A DNA stretch of 52,529 bases from an uncultured Butyricicoccus sp. (GCA_959018045.1 CAUEJN010000004.1:1-52529), one strand, 5' to 3'; shown: positions 7,881-16,303, counted from the first letter of the stretch. Translations and numbers: made by a program. Notes: a model not told the origin generated them from the sequence alone.

Positions 7881-9709
7881 GTCAGAGACCGATGAGAGGG
7901 CCGATGCGCGGCCATGGCATGATGCCGGGCGAGAAGGCCAAGGACTTTAAGGGCAGTACGCTGCGTTTGCTGTCCTATATGGGAAAGTTCAAGTTTGCTC
8001 TGATCGGCGTTCTGCTGTTCGCCGCGGGCAGTACCCTGTTTAACGTCGTCGGCCCCAAGATTCTAGGTCAGGCGACCACCGAACTGTTTTCCGGCCTGGT
8101 TGCCAAGGTGCAGGGCGCGGGAAGCATCAATTTCGGCAAGATCGGCACCATTTTGCTCCTGCTGCTCGGTCTGTACCTGCTCAGTGCCTTGTTTTCCTTT
8201 ATTCAGGGCTGGATCATGACCGGCGTGACCCAGCGCCTGTGCTATCGCCTGCGCCGTGATATCTCAGAGAAGATTCACCGCATGCCGATGAAGTATTTTG
8301 AGTCAAAAACGGTAGGCGAAGTGCTCTCGCGCATCACGAACGATATTGATACGCTGGGTCAGAGCCTTAACCAGTCGGTCACCCAGCTCATCACCTCGGT
8401 GACCACCATCATCGGCATCATCATCATGATGCTGTCCATCAATACCATCATGACCGGCGTGACCATCGTCATCCTGCCGGTATCCATGGTGCTGGTCATG
8501 GTCGTGGTCAAGCACTCGCAGAAGTACTTCCGCGCCCAGCAGGCCTTCCTCGGCACCATCAACGGACAGGTCGAGGAGACCTACTCCGGCCATAACGTCG
8601 TGCGCGCCTTCAACCGCGAACAGGCCGTGCTCGACGAGTTCCGCGAGACCAACAAAAAGCTGTACCAGTCGGCATGGAAGTCGCAGTTTTTCTCCGGCCT
8701 CATGCAGCCCATTATGCAGTTTATCGGCAACTTGGGCTATGTCGCCGTGACCGTGCTCGGTGCGATCCTGGCCGCTGCTGGCACTATCCAGGTCGGTGAT
8801 ATTCAGTCCTTTATCCAGTACGTGCGCAACTTCACCCAGCCCATCACCCAGATGGCACAGGTATCCAATATGCTCCAGTCCATGGCCGCGGCGGCCGAGC
8901 GCGTCTTTGAGTTCCTCGCAGAGGAAGAGGAAGACCAGCTCGCAGAAAGTCCGGTTCCGGCTTCGTCCATCCAGGGACAGGTCACCTTTGACCATGTTCG
9001 CTTCGGCTATGACCCCAATAAGATCATTATTGGCGACTTCTCCGCAACCGTCGAGCCCGGCCAGACGGTCGCCATCGTTGGTCCGACCGGTGCGGGCAAG
9101 ACCACCATGGTCAAACTGCTCATGCGCTTCTATGACGTACAGAGCGGCGCCATCCGCATCGACGGCCACGACGTGCGCGACTTCAACCGCAGCCAGCTGC
9201 GCGAGGCGTTCGGCATGGTCTTGCAGGATACTTGGCTGTTTAAGGGTACGATCATGGAGAATATCCGCTATGGCAGACTGGACGCAACCGACGAGGAGGT
9301 CATCGCTGCCGCCAAGGCTGCACACGTCCATCACTTCATCCAGACCCTGCCCGGCGGCTATCAGATGGAGCTGAGTGAGGACGCATCCAATATTTCTCAG
9401 GGTCAGCGCCAGCTGCTCACCATCGCCCGTGCCATCCTGGCTGATAATAAGATTATGATTTTGGATGAGGCGACATCGAGCGTCGATACCCGTACCGAAC
9501 AGCTCATTCAGAAGGCAATGAATAATTTGATGAAGGGCAGAACCAGCTTTGTTATCGCCCATCGACTGTCTACGATTAAGGATGCAGACTTGATTCTGGT
9601 CATGAAGGATGGTGATATTATCGAACAGGGTAATCATCAGACCTTGCTCGAGAAGAATGGATTCTACGCGACATTGTATAATAGCCAGTTTGAGGACGTG
9701 TCTGCCTAA
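7877..9709 (+). CDS. ABC exporter half-transporter, catalytically complete subunit
   Basis: 610-residue partner of the preceding half-transporter. Six membrane segments precede an ATPase domain with Walker A GPTGAGKTT (about residue 402), signature ISQGQ (about 505) and Walker B MILDEATSSVD (about 527), keeping the catalytic Glu but with SQGQ instead of SGGQ in the signature. Together with the partner's DD Walker B, this gives one consensus and one degenerate ATP site, the known asymmetric arrangement. Start at 7877 is taken from the ATGA overlap and the TAGGAGGG site; the longer frame from 7811 lies inside the upstream gene. A Met/Gly/Arg-rich N-terminus (residues 1-17) precedes the first helix. 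The operon ends at the terminator 9954-9983. Confidence 0.92.
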   Translation: MSQRPMRGPMRGHGMMPGEKAKDFKGSTLRLLSYMGKFKFALIGVLLFAAGSTLFNVVGPKILGQATTELFSGLVAKVQGAGSINFGKIGTILLLLLGLYLLSALFSFIQGWIMTGVTQRLCYRLRRDISEKIHRMPMKYFESKTVGEVLSRITNDIDTLGQSLNQSVTQLITSVTTIIGIIIMMLSINTIMTGVTIVILPVSMVLVMVVVKHSQKYFRAQQAFLGTINGQVEETYSGHNVVRAFNREQAVLDEFRETNKKLYQSAWKSQFFSGLMQPIMQFIGNLGYVAVTVLGAILAAAGTIQVGDIQSFIQYVRNFTQPITQMAQVSNMLQSMAAAAERVFEFLAEEEEDQLAESPVPASSIQGQVTFDHVRFGYDPNKIIIGDFSATVEPGQTVAIVGPTGAGKTTMVKLLMRFYDVQSGAIRIDGHDVRDFNRSQLREAFGMVLQDTWLFKGTIMENIRYGRLDATDEEVIAAAKAAHVHHFIQTLPGGYQMELSEDASNISQGQRQLLTIARAILADNKIMILDEATSSVDTRTEQLIQKAMNNLMKGRTSFVIAHRLSTIKDADLILVMKDGDIIEQGNHQTLLEKNGFYATLYNSQFEDVSA

Positions 9710-9784
9710 AGCATCGAATCAATCCCGCCCGCAGGCGACAAGCGGGTCCGGGTCTGCGACCCGGCGCGATCCAGCCGCGCAGCC

Positions 9785-9910
9785 CGTAGGCCACTATCCT
9801 TATTTCCGCGCCGTGCGCGGATAAGATGAGTGTGCTGGCCGCTCGCCGCAGCGAGCGGAATCCCCCCCTTTGATTCCCGGTGTACGGCCCGGGAATCAAT
9901 CAAAACAAAC
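9785..9910. repeat. Interspersed repeat, copy B
   Basis: Second copy of the repeat at 1515-1622. The 48-bp module is 9785-9832. A different hairpin (GCCGCTCGC/GCGAGCGG, about 9839-9857) has replaced the spacer. The GATTCCCGG...CCGGGAATC module ends at 9910. The swapped middle suggests a modular element. Confidence 0.75.
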
Positions 9911-9915
9911 AAAAA

Positions 9916-9945
9916 GGAAAGACCAACCATCCGGTTGGTCTTTCC
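9916..9945. terminator. Strong hairpin, possible minus-strand terminator
   Basis: A 13-bp perfect stem GGAAAGACCAACC/GGTTGGTCTTTCC (9916-9928 with 9933-9945). On the minus strand it is followed by a T-rich tract (the plus-strand AAACAAACAAAAA). No minus-strand gene points into it, so its role is unclear. Confidence 0.5.
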
Positions 9946-9953
9946 AGAGAATT

Positions 9954-9983
9954 GCGCGTCCTGCGGGACGCGCTTTTCTTTCT
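9954..9983 (+). terminator. Terminator of the ABC operon
   Basis: The stem GCGCGTCC/GGACGCGC (9954-9961 with 9966-9973) is followed by TTTTCTTTCT. The core GCGTCCTGCGGGACGCG recurs near 14239-14255 upstream of the Dus gene. Confidence 0.7.
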
Positions 9984-10138
9984 ATTTTAGTTGATTTTCC
10001 CTCGCGGGGGATCGGGAAAATCAAAAAGGATTCCGGACTCTGCGGAGTCCGGCCAGCCTGCGCGGCTGGATCGCGCCAGGGAACTCGTCCCCTGGACCCC
10101 GATTGTCGCCTGCGGGCGGGAACCCGTTTGCCTTACAA

Positions 10139-10167
10139 TTGACGCAATCCTCGCTTTGCGTTAAGAT
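10139..10167 (+). promoter_or_regulatory. Promoter of the LRR-VWA-MoxR operon
   Basis: TTGACG (10139-10144) and TAAGAT (10162-10167) with 17-bp spacing. The -35 lies just outside the right arm of the inverted-repeat element. The leader to the ATG at 10195 is about 20 nt. Confidence 0.6.
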
Positions 10168-10194
10168 AGAGTGGAACGTAGTAAAGGAGGGTCT

Positions 10195-11187
10195 ATGAAC
10201 CAGATCATTTGCGAAAATGAGGCCGTATTACTCTGTACCAAACAGGATACCGGTGTCTGCATTCTGCGCTGCCGCACATCTGACCCGGTCATCATCCTGC
10301 CCAAAACCATACATGACCTGCCGGTCGTCGCACTCGGTGATTACCTGTGTGCCGGGCGTGAACCCGACGTATCCAAATACGAGGTATTCGAGGTGCGTCT
10401 GACCACCGGTGACCGGATCTTGTCCGCCCCGGAGCACAATGCCCGCGCCATCGAGCGGGTGGTGATTCCGTCTTCTGTGCACACCATCGGCAGTTATGCC
10501 TTTTACAACTGCTACAGTCTGCGCGCACTGACCGTGCATTCCGGCGTGCGTGCGGTCGGACACGGTGCTCTGATGAACTGCACCGCCTTTCAGACCATCG
10601 ATTTATACGCTGAGGAAGGTGAAAAGACCTGTCTGTCCGACCTCTTGGGTCAGACCAGCGGCGAGATTGCGGTCGATCTGCACCAGAAATACGCCGAGGC
10701 GCGGCTGATCTTCCCGCCGTTTAACGAGGAACTGGAAGACCTCGGCCCGGCGCACATCTTCCAGCGACGCATCGAGGGCGCAGGCTATGCCTATCGCCAG
10801 TGCATTCAAAACGGTGTGCTGTCATTTTTGCAGTACGATAGCGCATTTGAGCGGCTTTTGCGCATTCAGGACTATGACACGGCCTGCCGGGTGGCGCTTT
10901 TGCGTCTGCGGTGGCCGGTGGGACTGTCCGCGCAGGCGCGCGAGGTCTATTTGTCCTGTCTGCGCGAGCATCCGACCGATGCCGTGCGCACGCTGCTTGA
11001 TAGCCGGGACGTGCCTGGTTTGTCAGCGTTGTTGTCGTTCGGCGTCCTCGACCGTTCCGGTCTGTCTGCCGCCTGTGACCTTGCGCGGCAGATGGGACAG
11101 ACCGAAGCGCTCGCGCTGCTGCTGGCCGCGCTTGACCGCTCGGCGGGACGCGCTGCGCCGCTCATGCAAAAGACCTATGATCTGTAA
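10195..11187 (+). CDS. Protein with BspA-type leucine-rich repeats, function unknown
   Basis: The 330-residue cytosolic product has no signal peptide. Residues about 85-140 contain BspA-like (LRR_5) units: VVIPSSVHTIGSYAFYNC and its neighbour ending GALMNCTAF. The rest (about 140-330) is alpha-helical, rich in Leu, Ala and Arg, and not recognised; it may be repeats of an ankyrin- or HEAT-like type. ATG 10195 follows GTAAAGGAGGG. The gene is the first of a three-gene operon, 14 bp before the metallopeptidase-like/VWA gene, which itself overlaps the MoxR ATPase. BspA-like repeats are usually on surface proteins, so a cytosolic copy tied to a MoxR-VWA pair is likely an adaptor or substrate receptor; this is inference. 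Confidence 0.75.
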   Translation: MNQIICENEAVLLCTKQDTGVCILRCRTSDPVIILPKTIHDLPVVALGDYLCAGREPDVSKYEVFEVRLTTGDRILSAPEHNARAIERVVIPSSVHTIGSYAFYNCYSLRALTVHSGVRAVGHGALMNCTAFQTIDLYAEEGEKTCLSDLLGQTSGEIAVDLHQKYAEARLIFPPFNEELEDLGPAHIFQRRIEGAGYAYRQCIQNGVLSFLQYDSAFERLLRIQDYDTACRVALLRLRWPVGLSAQAREVYLSCLREHPTDAVRTLLDSRDVPGLSALLSFGVLDRSGLSAACDLARQMGQTEALALLLAALDRSAGRAAPLMQKTYDL

Positions 11188-11201
11188 AGGAGGGAAAGCG
11201 G

Positions 11202-12494
11202 ATGGGTGCCGACTGGCAGACCATCGGGCGCGAAATTTTGACCGCTGCCCGCAATGAATTATACCTCAATCTACCGTTTTTGGACGCGGCACTGTGTGCG
11301 CTGCCCTTTGCAGAGGGCTTCGACACGCCGACGCTTGCGACCGACACCAAGGTGCTCTATTATAACGGCGCGTGGCTGGCCTCACGCTACGAGCGGGCGC
11401 GCAGTATGACCTGCCGATCCTTTCTGCACGTCATTTTGCACTGCCTGCTGCGCCATCCGGCTGGCCGCAAAGGCCGGGACGGCGAGCTGTGGGATTTGTG
11501 CTGTGACATTGCGGTCGAGAGCATTCTCGATGAGCTGGACTATCCTTGTCTGTCGCCGTCCGCGCCCAGCGTGCGCCGCAGCCATCTCTACCGCACGCTC
11601 AAATCGCACATGCCTGTGCTGACCGCGGGCGCGATCTATCGCCAGTTCCGGCGGGAACCGCTGTCCGAGTACGACCGTGCGACCTACGCACGGGAGTTTG
11701 CGCAGGACGATCACAGCCTGTGGGAGAAGGCCGAAAACGAGCAGGAGCAGGACGATCCCTGGCCGCGCGTCGCCGAGCGCGTGCAGACCGGCATGCAGAC
11801 GGTCATGAGCGAGTCCGCGACCGGCGGCCAAGCCATCACCGAGCAGCTGCGCGTCGAGACCCAGCCGACCGACAATTACCGCGCCTTTCTGCATCGCTTC
11901 GCCGTGGTCGGCGAGGAAATGGGCGTGGATGCGGACAGCTTCGACTATGGCTACTACGCCTACGGCCTGCGGCGCTATGGCAACATGCCGCTCATCGAGC
12001 CGCTGGAAACCAGGGAAGTCAAGCGCATTTCCGACTTTGTCGTTGCGATCGACACTTCGATGTCGACTTCGGGCGACCTTGTCCGACAATTTTTGTCCTA
12101 CACCTACGGTATTTTGAAGGATACCGAGAGCTTTTTCCGTCAAATCAACCTGTATATCATCCAGTGTGACGACCAGATTCGCGCCGAGCAGCACATCCGC
12201 AGCGCACGCGAGCTTGCCGATTATATGGAGCATTTTACGCTGATCGGCCAGAGTGCGACCGACTTCCGGCCGGTCTTTGACCGCGTGACCGAGCTGCAAA
12301 AGGCAGGAGCATTCCACCGTCTGCGCGGCATTCTGTACTTTACCGACGGTCTGGGCATTTACCCGAGCAAAAGACCGCCGTATGATGCCGCTTTTGTCAT
12401 GCTGGCCGGTCAGGGGTACCCCGAGCGCGTCCCGCCTTGGGGCATCCGCGTGGTACTCGACCCCGACACACTGGAAACCGGAGGGAACCAATGA
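11202..12494 (+). CDS. Metallopeptidase-like / VWA-like protein (DUF2201 type)
   Basis: 430 residues with two parts. The N-terminal region (about 1-250) matches the putative metallopeptidase domain found in DUF2201/VWA-like proteins, but the HExxH helix reads HVILHCLLRH (about residue 77), so the catalytic Glu is Val. The C-terminal VWA-like domain (about 275-430) keeps MIDAS-type elements: DTSMSTSG (about 283), GQSATDF and YFTDGLG (about 383). MoxR AAA+ ATPases are classically paired with VWA proteins to insert metals or remodel complexes. AAAGGAGGGAAAG precedes the ATG. Translation is coupled to the ATPase through an ATGA overlap. Without the Glu, protease activity is doubtful; a structural or metal-binding role seems more likely. 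Confidence 0.8.
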   Translation: MGADWQTIGREILTAARNELYLNLPFLDAALCALPFAEGFDTPTLATDTKVLYYNGAWLASRYERARSMTCRSFLHVILHCLLRHPAGRKGRDGELWDLCCDIAVESILDELDYPCLSPSAPSVRRSHLYRTLKSHMPVLTAGAIYRQFRREPLSEYDRATYAREFAQDDHSLWEKAENEQEQDDPWPRVAERVQTGMQTVMSESATGGQAITEQLRVETQPTDNYRAFLHRFAVVGEEMGVDADSFDYGYYAYGLRRYGNMPLIEPLETREVKRISDFVVAIDTSMSTSGDLVRQFLSYTYGILKDTESFFRQINLYIIQCDDQIRAEQHIRSARELADYMEHFTLIGQSATDFRPVFDRVTELQKAGAFHRLRGILYFTDGLGIYPSKRPPYDAAFVMLAGQGYPERVPPWGIRVVLDPDTLETGGNQ

Positions 12495-14002
12495 ACATCA
12501 AACGAGCCAAACAGGAGATTACCAATACCATCAAAGCCTACCTTGCCCGCGATGCGTTCGGCGAGTACCAGATTCCGCCCGTGCGCCAGCGACCCATCCT
12601 GCTGATGGGTCCTCCGGGCATCGGTAAGACCCAGATTATGGAGCAGATTGCAGCCGAGACCGGTGTGGGTCTGATCGCTTACACCATCACCCACCACACC
12701 CGTCAGAGCGCGCTCGGCCTGCCCTATATCGACCATCACACCTACGACGGACAGGAATACGCGGTCACATCCTATACCATGAGTGAGATTTTGGCTTCGG
12801 TGTACGACCTCATGGAGCGCACGGGTGTGCGTGAGGGCATCTTGTTTTTGGATGAGATCAACTGTATTTCCGAGACGCTGACCCCGATGATGCTGCAATT
12901 TTTGCAGTGTAAGACCTTCGGCAATCAGAAATTGCCCGAGGGCTGGGTGATTGTCGCGGCGGGCAACCCGCCCGAGTACAATAAGTCGGTGCGTGAGTTC
13001 GATGTGGTCACACTCGACCGCGTCAAGCGCATCGACGTGCAGGAGGACTACCAGGTCTGGAAGGAATACGCATATCAGCGCGGCCTGCACAGCGCGGTGA
13101 TTTCCTATCTGGACATCCGACCGGACAACTTTTATAAGATCGAGGCGGCAGCCGACGGCTTGCAGTTCGCGACCGCACGCGGCTGGGAAGACCTATCCGC
13201 GCTGCTCACTACCTACGAAGCCCTTGACCTGCCGGTCGACCGCGAGGTTGTCGGACAGTATATCCAGCTGCCGCGCATCGCCAAGGATTTCGCAAACTAT
13301 CTGGAGCTGTACCGCAAATATCAGCGCGTCTATCGCGTCGATGAGATCGTCGCAGGTCAGTGGGAAGCGGTACGCGCATCCGAGTTTGCTGCCGCACCGT
13401 TTGACGAAAAGCTCAGCGTCATCAGCCTCATTTTGTCTCGCCTGTCTGAGCATGCTCACGCGGCGCAGCGCATGGACGCACTAACCGATGCTCTGTACGC
13501 CGACCTGACCCGCGTGAAGGGTGCACTGACCACCGCACCAGTCGCAAAGGCACTCACGGCCATCATCGAAGATCATTCAAAGGAACTGGAGAGCGGTCGC
13601 GCGTCGGGTACGCTGGACACCGAGCGCAAGCGCCGCTTGCAGCTGGAAATTGCCCAGCTCGAGCAGTATCTGCACGCCGTTGAACATGAGAACGAGAGCG
13701 ATAATGATAAGGCGTTTGATGTACTGCGTACCCAGTTCGGGGCACAGACCGCCAAAAGAGCCGAGAGCGTCACGATGGCAGGCCAGAGTCTGGACAATGC
13801 ATTTGCATTTTTGGAGCAGGCAACCGGCGAGAGTCAGGAAATGGTGCTGTTTGCAACCGAGTTGACCGCCAATCCCTACACCGCATGGTATATTCAGAAT
13901 TGCGGCTGCGAGGCGTATTTCAGACACAATCAGGCGCTGCTGTTTGATGATACGCGGAGTAAGATTTTGGGCGAGATTCAGAAGGCGAAAACGAACACTT
14001 AA
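12491..14002 (+). CDS. MoxR-type AAA+ ATPase
   Basis: The 503-residue product is a MoxR-class AAA+ ATPase. Walker A is GPPGIGKTQ (about residues 39-47), Walker B GILFLDEINC (about 116), sensor 1 VIVAAGNPPE (about 153) and the arginine-finger region DRVKRIDV (about 177). The C-terminal 200 residues form a helical extension with a predicted coiled-coil around 365-420 (LDTERKRRLQLEIAQLEQYL), longer than the usual MoxR length of about 330. The start at 12491 overlaps the upstream stop (ATGA), with GGAGGGAACC as ribosome binding site. The set resembles the RavA-ViaA and MoxR-VWA pairs that act as chaperone-like remodelling machines; the client is unknown. Confidence 0.88.
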   Translation: MNIKRAKQEITNTIKAYLARDAFGEYQIPPVRQRPILLMGPPGIGKTQIMEQIAAETGVGLIAYTITHHTRQSALGLPYIDHHTYDGQEYAVTSYTMSEILASVYDLMERTGVREGILFLDEINCISETLTPMMLQFLQCKTFGNQKLPEGWVIVAAGNPPEYNKSVREFDVVTLDRVKRIDVQEDYQVWKEYAYQRGLHSAVISYLDIRPDNFYKIEAAADGLQFATARGWEDLSALLTTYEALDLPVDREVVGQYIQLPRIAKDFANYLELYRKYQRVYRVDEIVAGQWEAVRASEFAAAPFDEKLSVISLILSRLSEHAHAAQRMDALTDALYADLTRVKGALTTAPVAKALTAIIEDHSKELESGRASGTLDTERKRRLQLEIAQLEQYLHAVEHENESDNDKAFDVLRTQFGAQTAKRAESVTMAGQSLDNAFAFLEQATGESQEMVLFATELTANPYTAWYIQNCGCEAYFRHNQALLFDDTRSKILGEIQKAKTNT

Positions 14003-14435
14003 TCGTGTTCGCCGCACCCCTCACGGAAAGTTTCGCCAGCCTTTTCAAAGGCTGCGGGTTCTCAGGGCAGAGCCCTGAGTCGCCATCCGCAGATGGCGAA
14101 ACTCCCCTTTTTGATTCCGGTTAACGACCGGAATCAACCAAAATAAGCCAAATAAAAATCGCCGTCCTCGGACGGCAATTTCAAAAAGTATGTTTTCATT
14201 GAAACCCGGGGCGGACACCGGGTTTCAAGAGGGGATTCCGCGTCCTGCGGGACGCGGCGCAGGGCAACAGTGCCCGCGTGTTAAGGCCTTGGCCGAGCGA
14301 GTCGGCAACAGCCTTGCGGGAAAACGCCCCACAGGGGCCTTTTCGGATTCCGCAAGGTTCGAGAAAGGCTTGAGCGAAAGCTTTATTTCGCTCCGCGGGA
14401 AGTCCGACCATTCTAACCCAAAGAGGAGTCCTTTT
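14003..14435. other. Gene-free repeat and hairpin region
   Basis: 433 bp without a credible gene; the open frame from 14190 runs through hairpins and has no ribosome binding site. It holds CAGCCTTT/AAAGGCTG (about 14039-14056), CTCAGGG/CCCTGAG (about 14061-14079), the shared palindrome at 14080-14105, GATTCCGG/CCGGAATC (14113-14136), GCCGTCC/GGACGGC (14161-14176), GAAACCCGG/CCGGGTTTC (about 14201-14225) and a GCGTCC/GGACGC stem (about 14239-14255). No clear U-rich terminator ends the MoxR operon; one of these stems may do so. Confidence 0.6.
14080..14105. repeat. 26-bp palindromic repeat, second copy
   Basis: Identical over 26 bp to 1629-1654 and centred on CGCCATCcgcaGATGGCG. It is followed by the GATTCCGG...CCGGAATC stem-loop and an A-rich tail, as in the other members. 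Confidence 0.75.
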
Positions 14436-15395
14436 ATGCAGCTTTCCTTTGCCCCACTCGAGGGCATTACCGGCTATCGCTTCCGCAATGCGCATGCGCG
14501 TTGGTTCGGTGCAGCCGATCGCTATTTCACCCCGTTTTTGACCCCGAATCAGACCTATAAATTCACATCCCGCGAGAAAAACGATGTTCTCCCCGAAAAT
14601 AATACGGGTCTGACCATCATTCCCCAGCTATTGGCCAACAATGCCGAGCACTGTCTGTGGGCGCTCGATGTGCTCAAAAATCAGGGCTATAATGAGGTCA
14701 ATTTAAATTTCGGCTGTCCATCGGGTACGGTGATCGTCAAGCGCAAGGGCGCGGGCATGCTGACCGATCTCGAGGAACTCGACCGTTTTCTGGACGCGGT
14801 CTGCAACGGATTTTCGGGCAAGATTTCGGTCAAAACTCGTTTGGGATTGCAGTCATCCGACGAATTTCCCCGAATTTTAGACATTTACAACCGCTATCCG
14901 CTGTCCGAGGTCATCATTCACGCCCGGGTGCAGAAGGATTTCTACACCGGTACGCCGGACTTAGACGCCTTTTCTGCGGCGCTCTCAGCCTGCCGCCATC
15001 CGGTTTGTTATAACGGCGATCTGTTCACCGTCTCTGATTACGAGCGATTCTGCCAGACCTTCCCGACCGTCGAGCGCGTCATGCTGGGACGCGGCTGGAT
15101 TGCAAACCCCGATCTTGGCAACCAGATTCGGGGCGAGGGTGTATTGGACAAGACCCGTCTGCGCGGTTTCCACGACGAACTGTACACCGCGTACCGTGAG
15201 ACGCTGTCGGGCGAGACGCCGGTGCTGTTTAAGATGAAAGAACTGTGGTTTTACCTGCATTGTCTGTTTGAAGACAGTGAAAAAGTGCTTAAAAAGATTC
15301 GCAAGGCCAAGCGCCTGCGCGATTACGAATGCGCCATGCATGAAATGTTTGACCATGCACTGATTGTTGATGCCGGATATCGGCCGGTCAAGTGA
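14436..15395 (+). CDS. tRNA-dihydrouridine synthase family protein
   Basis: The 319-residue product is an FMN-dependent Dus enzyme, which reduces uridines in tRNA to dihydrouridine using NADPH. Motifs in order: FAPLEGITGYRFR at the N-terminus (flavin site), NLNFGCPSGTVIVKRKGAG with the catalytic Cys (about residues 89-107), SVKTRLGL, IIHARVQ, VCYNGDLFTV and VMLGRGWIANPDL. The size is normal for the family. I cannot assign A, B or C type. ATG 14436 follows AAAGAGGAG; longer in-frame extension runs into repeats. It appears monocistronic. Confidence 0.9.
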   Translation: MQLSFAPLEGITGYRFRNAHARWFGAADRYFTPFLTPNQTYKFTSREKNDVLPENNTGLTIIPQLLANNAEHCLWALDVLKNQGYNEVNLNFGCPSGTVIVKRKGAGMLTDLEELDRFLDAVCNGFSGKISVKTRLGLQSSDEFPRILDIYNRYPLSEVIIHARVQKDFYTGTPDLDAFSAALSACRHPVCYNGDLFTVSDYERFCQTFPTVERVMLGRGWIANPDLGNQIRGEGVLDKTRLRGFHDELYTAYRETLSGETPVLFKMKELWFYLHCLFEDSEKVLKKIRKAKRLRDYECAMHEMFDHALIVDAGYRPVK

Positions 15396-15528
15396 GCATG
15401 CTCAGGTGTGGTGCACAGACAGAATAGGAGATGAGACCATGAGGTTGTGCATTGTATCAGCTGGGATGGCTTAAGAGGCCAAACGATCATAAAAACGAGC
15501 TATTCCAGCGAAAAAAGGAGAGAATTTT

Positions 15529-16296
15529 ATGAGACTCAGCGGTACGGTATATTCAAATGTCCTGGAAATGGATACCGACATTACCATCATCACGCCGAAC
15601 GACCTGAAAGACGAGCCCTATCAGGTGGTATATCTGCTGCACGGGCTGTGCGGCAACAACAAAACATGGCTTGACTATAGCATGCTCCCGTTTTACGCCG
15701 AGCACGGACGATCAATTTACGTTTTGCCCGAAGTCGGACGCAGTTTTTACGCTGATATGCAGTACGGCCAGCGGTATTTTACCTATATCGCGGACGAGCT
15801 GCCCGTTATCGTACGCAATGTCTTCCGGGTGTCAGCCAACCGTGATCACACGGTGATTCTGGGCGGGTCGATGGGCGGTTATGGTGCGCTCAAATGTGCG
15901 CTGTCCCGTCCCGAACAGTACGGACTGTGCGGCGCGTTTTCCTCGTGCTGTCTGTTGCTGCGCGAAGGCTTGGACGACGCGCGTGTACATGGTATAGATG
16001 GATGGGGCGTGCAGATGCCGCGCGATTTTGCCGCCATCTTTGGCGATGACCTGACATGGAGGCCGGAAAACGACCTGCTGGCGCTGGCCGAGCGTGCCAA
16101 GGCATCGGGCAGCCCGCTGCCGACGCTCTATTTGACCTGCGGACGACAGGACGGATTCTATCCCGATCACGAGCGCTTCTTGCAGTCGCTTGCCGGGCTG
16201 GGAATCGACGCGACGTTCGAGAATTGGGACGGCGTACACGATTTCCCGTATTTTAACGAAGCGCTGCGGCGCACAATCGAGCGATTTTCCCTGTAA
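15529..16296 (+). CDS. Esterase of the EstA/esterase D type
   Basis: The 255-residue alpha/beta-hydrolase resembles tributyrin/acetyl esterases (EstA) and S-formylglutathione hydrolase. It has YLLHGLCGNN with the oxyanion-loop region (about residues 35-44), the nucleophile elbow GGSMGGYGAL (Ser about 114), an aspartate-containing CGRQDGFYPDH and the catalytic His in GVHDFPYF near the C-terminus. No signal peptide is present, so it is cytosolic and probably deacetylates imported sugars or handles short-chain esters. AAAGGAGAG precedes the ATG. It is a single gene ending at the terminator 16304-16338. Confidence 0.88.
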   Translation: MRLSGTVYSNVLEMDTDITIITPNDLKDEPYQVVYLLHGLCGNNKTWLDYSMLPFYAEHGRSIYVLPEVGRSFYADMQYGQRYFTYIADELPVIVRNVFRVSANRDHTVILGGSMGGYGALKCALSRPEQYGLCGAFSSCCLLLREGLDDARVHGIDGWGVQMPRDFAAIFGDDLTWRPENDLLALAERAKASGSPLPTLYLTCGRQDGFYPDHERFLQSLAGLGIDATFENWDGVHDFPYFNEALRRTIERFSL

Positions 16297-16303
16297 AATG
16301 CTG

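Larger units (their letters stand above)
9724..10120. repeat. Inverted-repeat element of about 400 bp
   Basis: Two inverted arms flank a gene-free interior. Bases 9724-9740 (17 bp) are the exact reverse complement of 10104-10120, and 9763-9782 (20 bp) are the exact reverse complement of 10058-10077. The stretch between each pair of blocks is a diverged hairpin. The interior holds repeat copy B, a 13-bp-stem hairpin, a terminator and further stem-loops. No coding frame looks real. It could be a MITE-like element or two facing copies of a palindromic repeat. Confidence 0.75.

Noticed and set aside
9870..10142. 90-codon plus-strand frame inside the inverted-repeat element
   Set aside because: It consists of translated hairpins and has no ribosome binding site or domain.
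11431..11460. Active zinc protease in the VWA gene
   Set aside because: The helix reads HVILHCLLRH and lacks the Glu needed for HExxH catalysis, so an active protease is not supported.
14190..14435. N-terminal extension of the Dus protein
   Set aside because: The extension reads through palindromic repeats and has no ribosome binding site. The family's conserved N-terminus (FAPLEGITGYR) starts right after ATG 14436, which has AAAGAGGAG.
15439..15474. 11-codon frame with AGGAG upstream of the esterase gene
   Set aside because: A leader peptide is possible, but there is no attenuator-like hairpin pair or run of rare or regulatory codons, so I did not list it.
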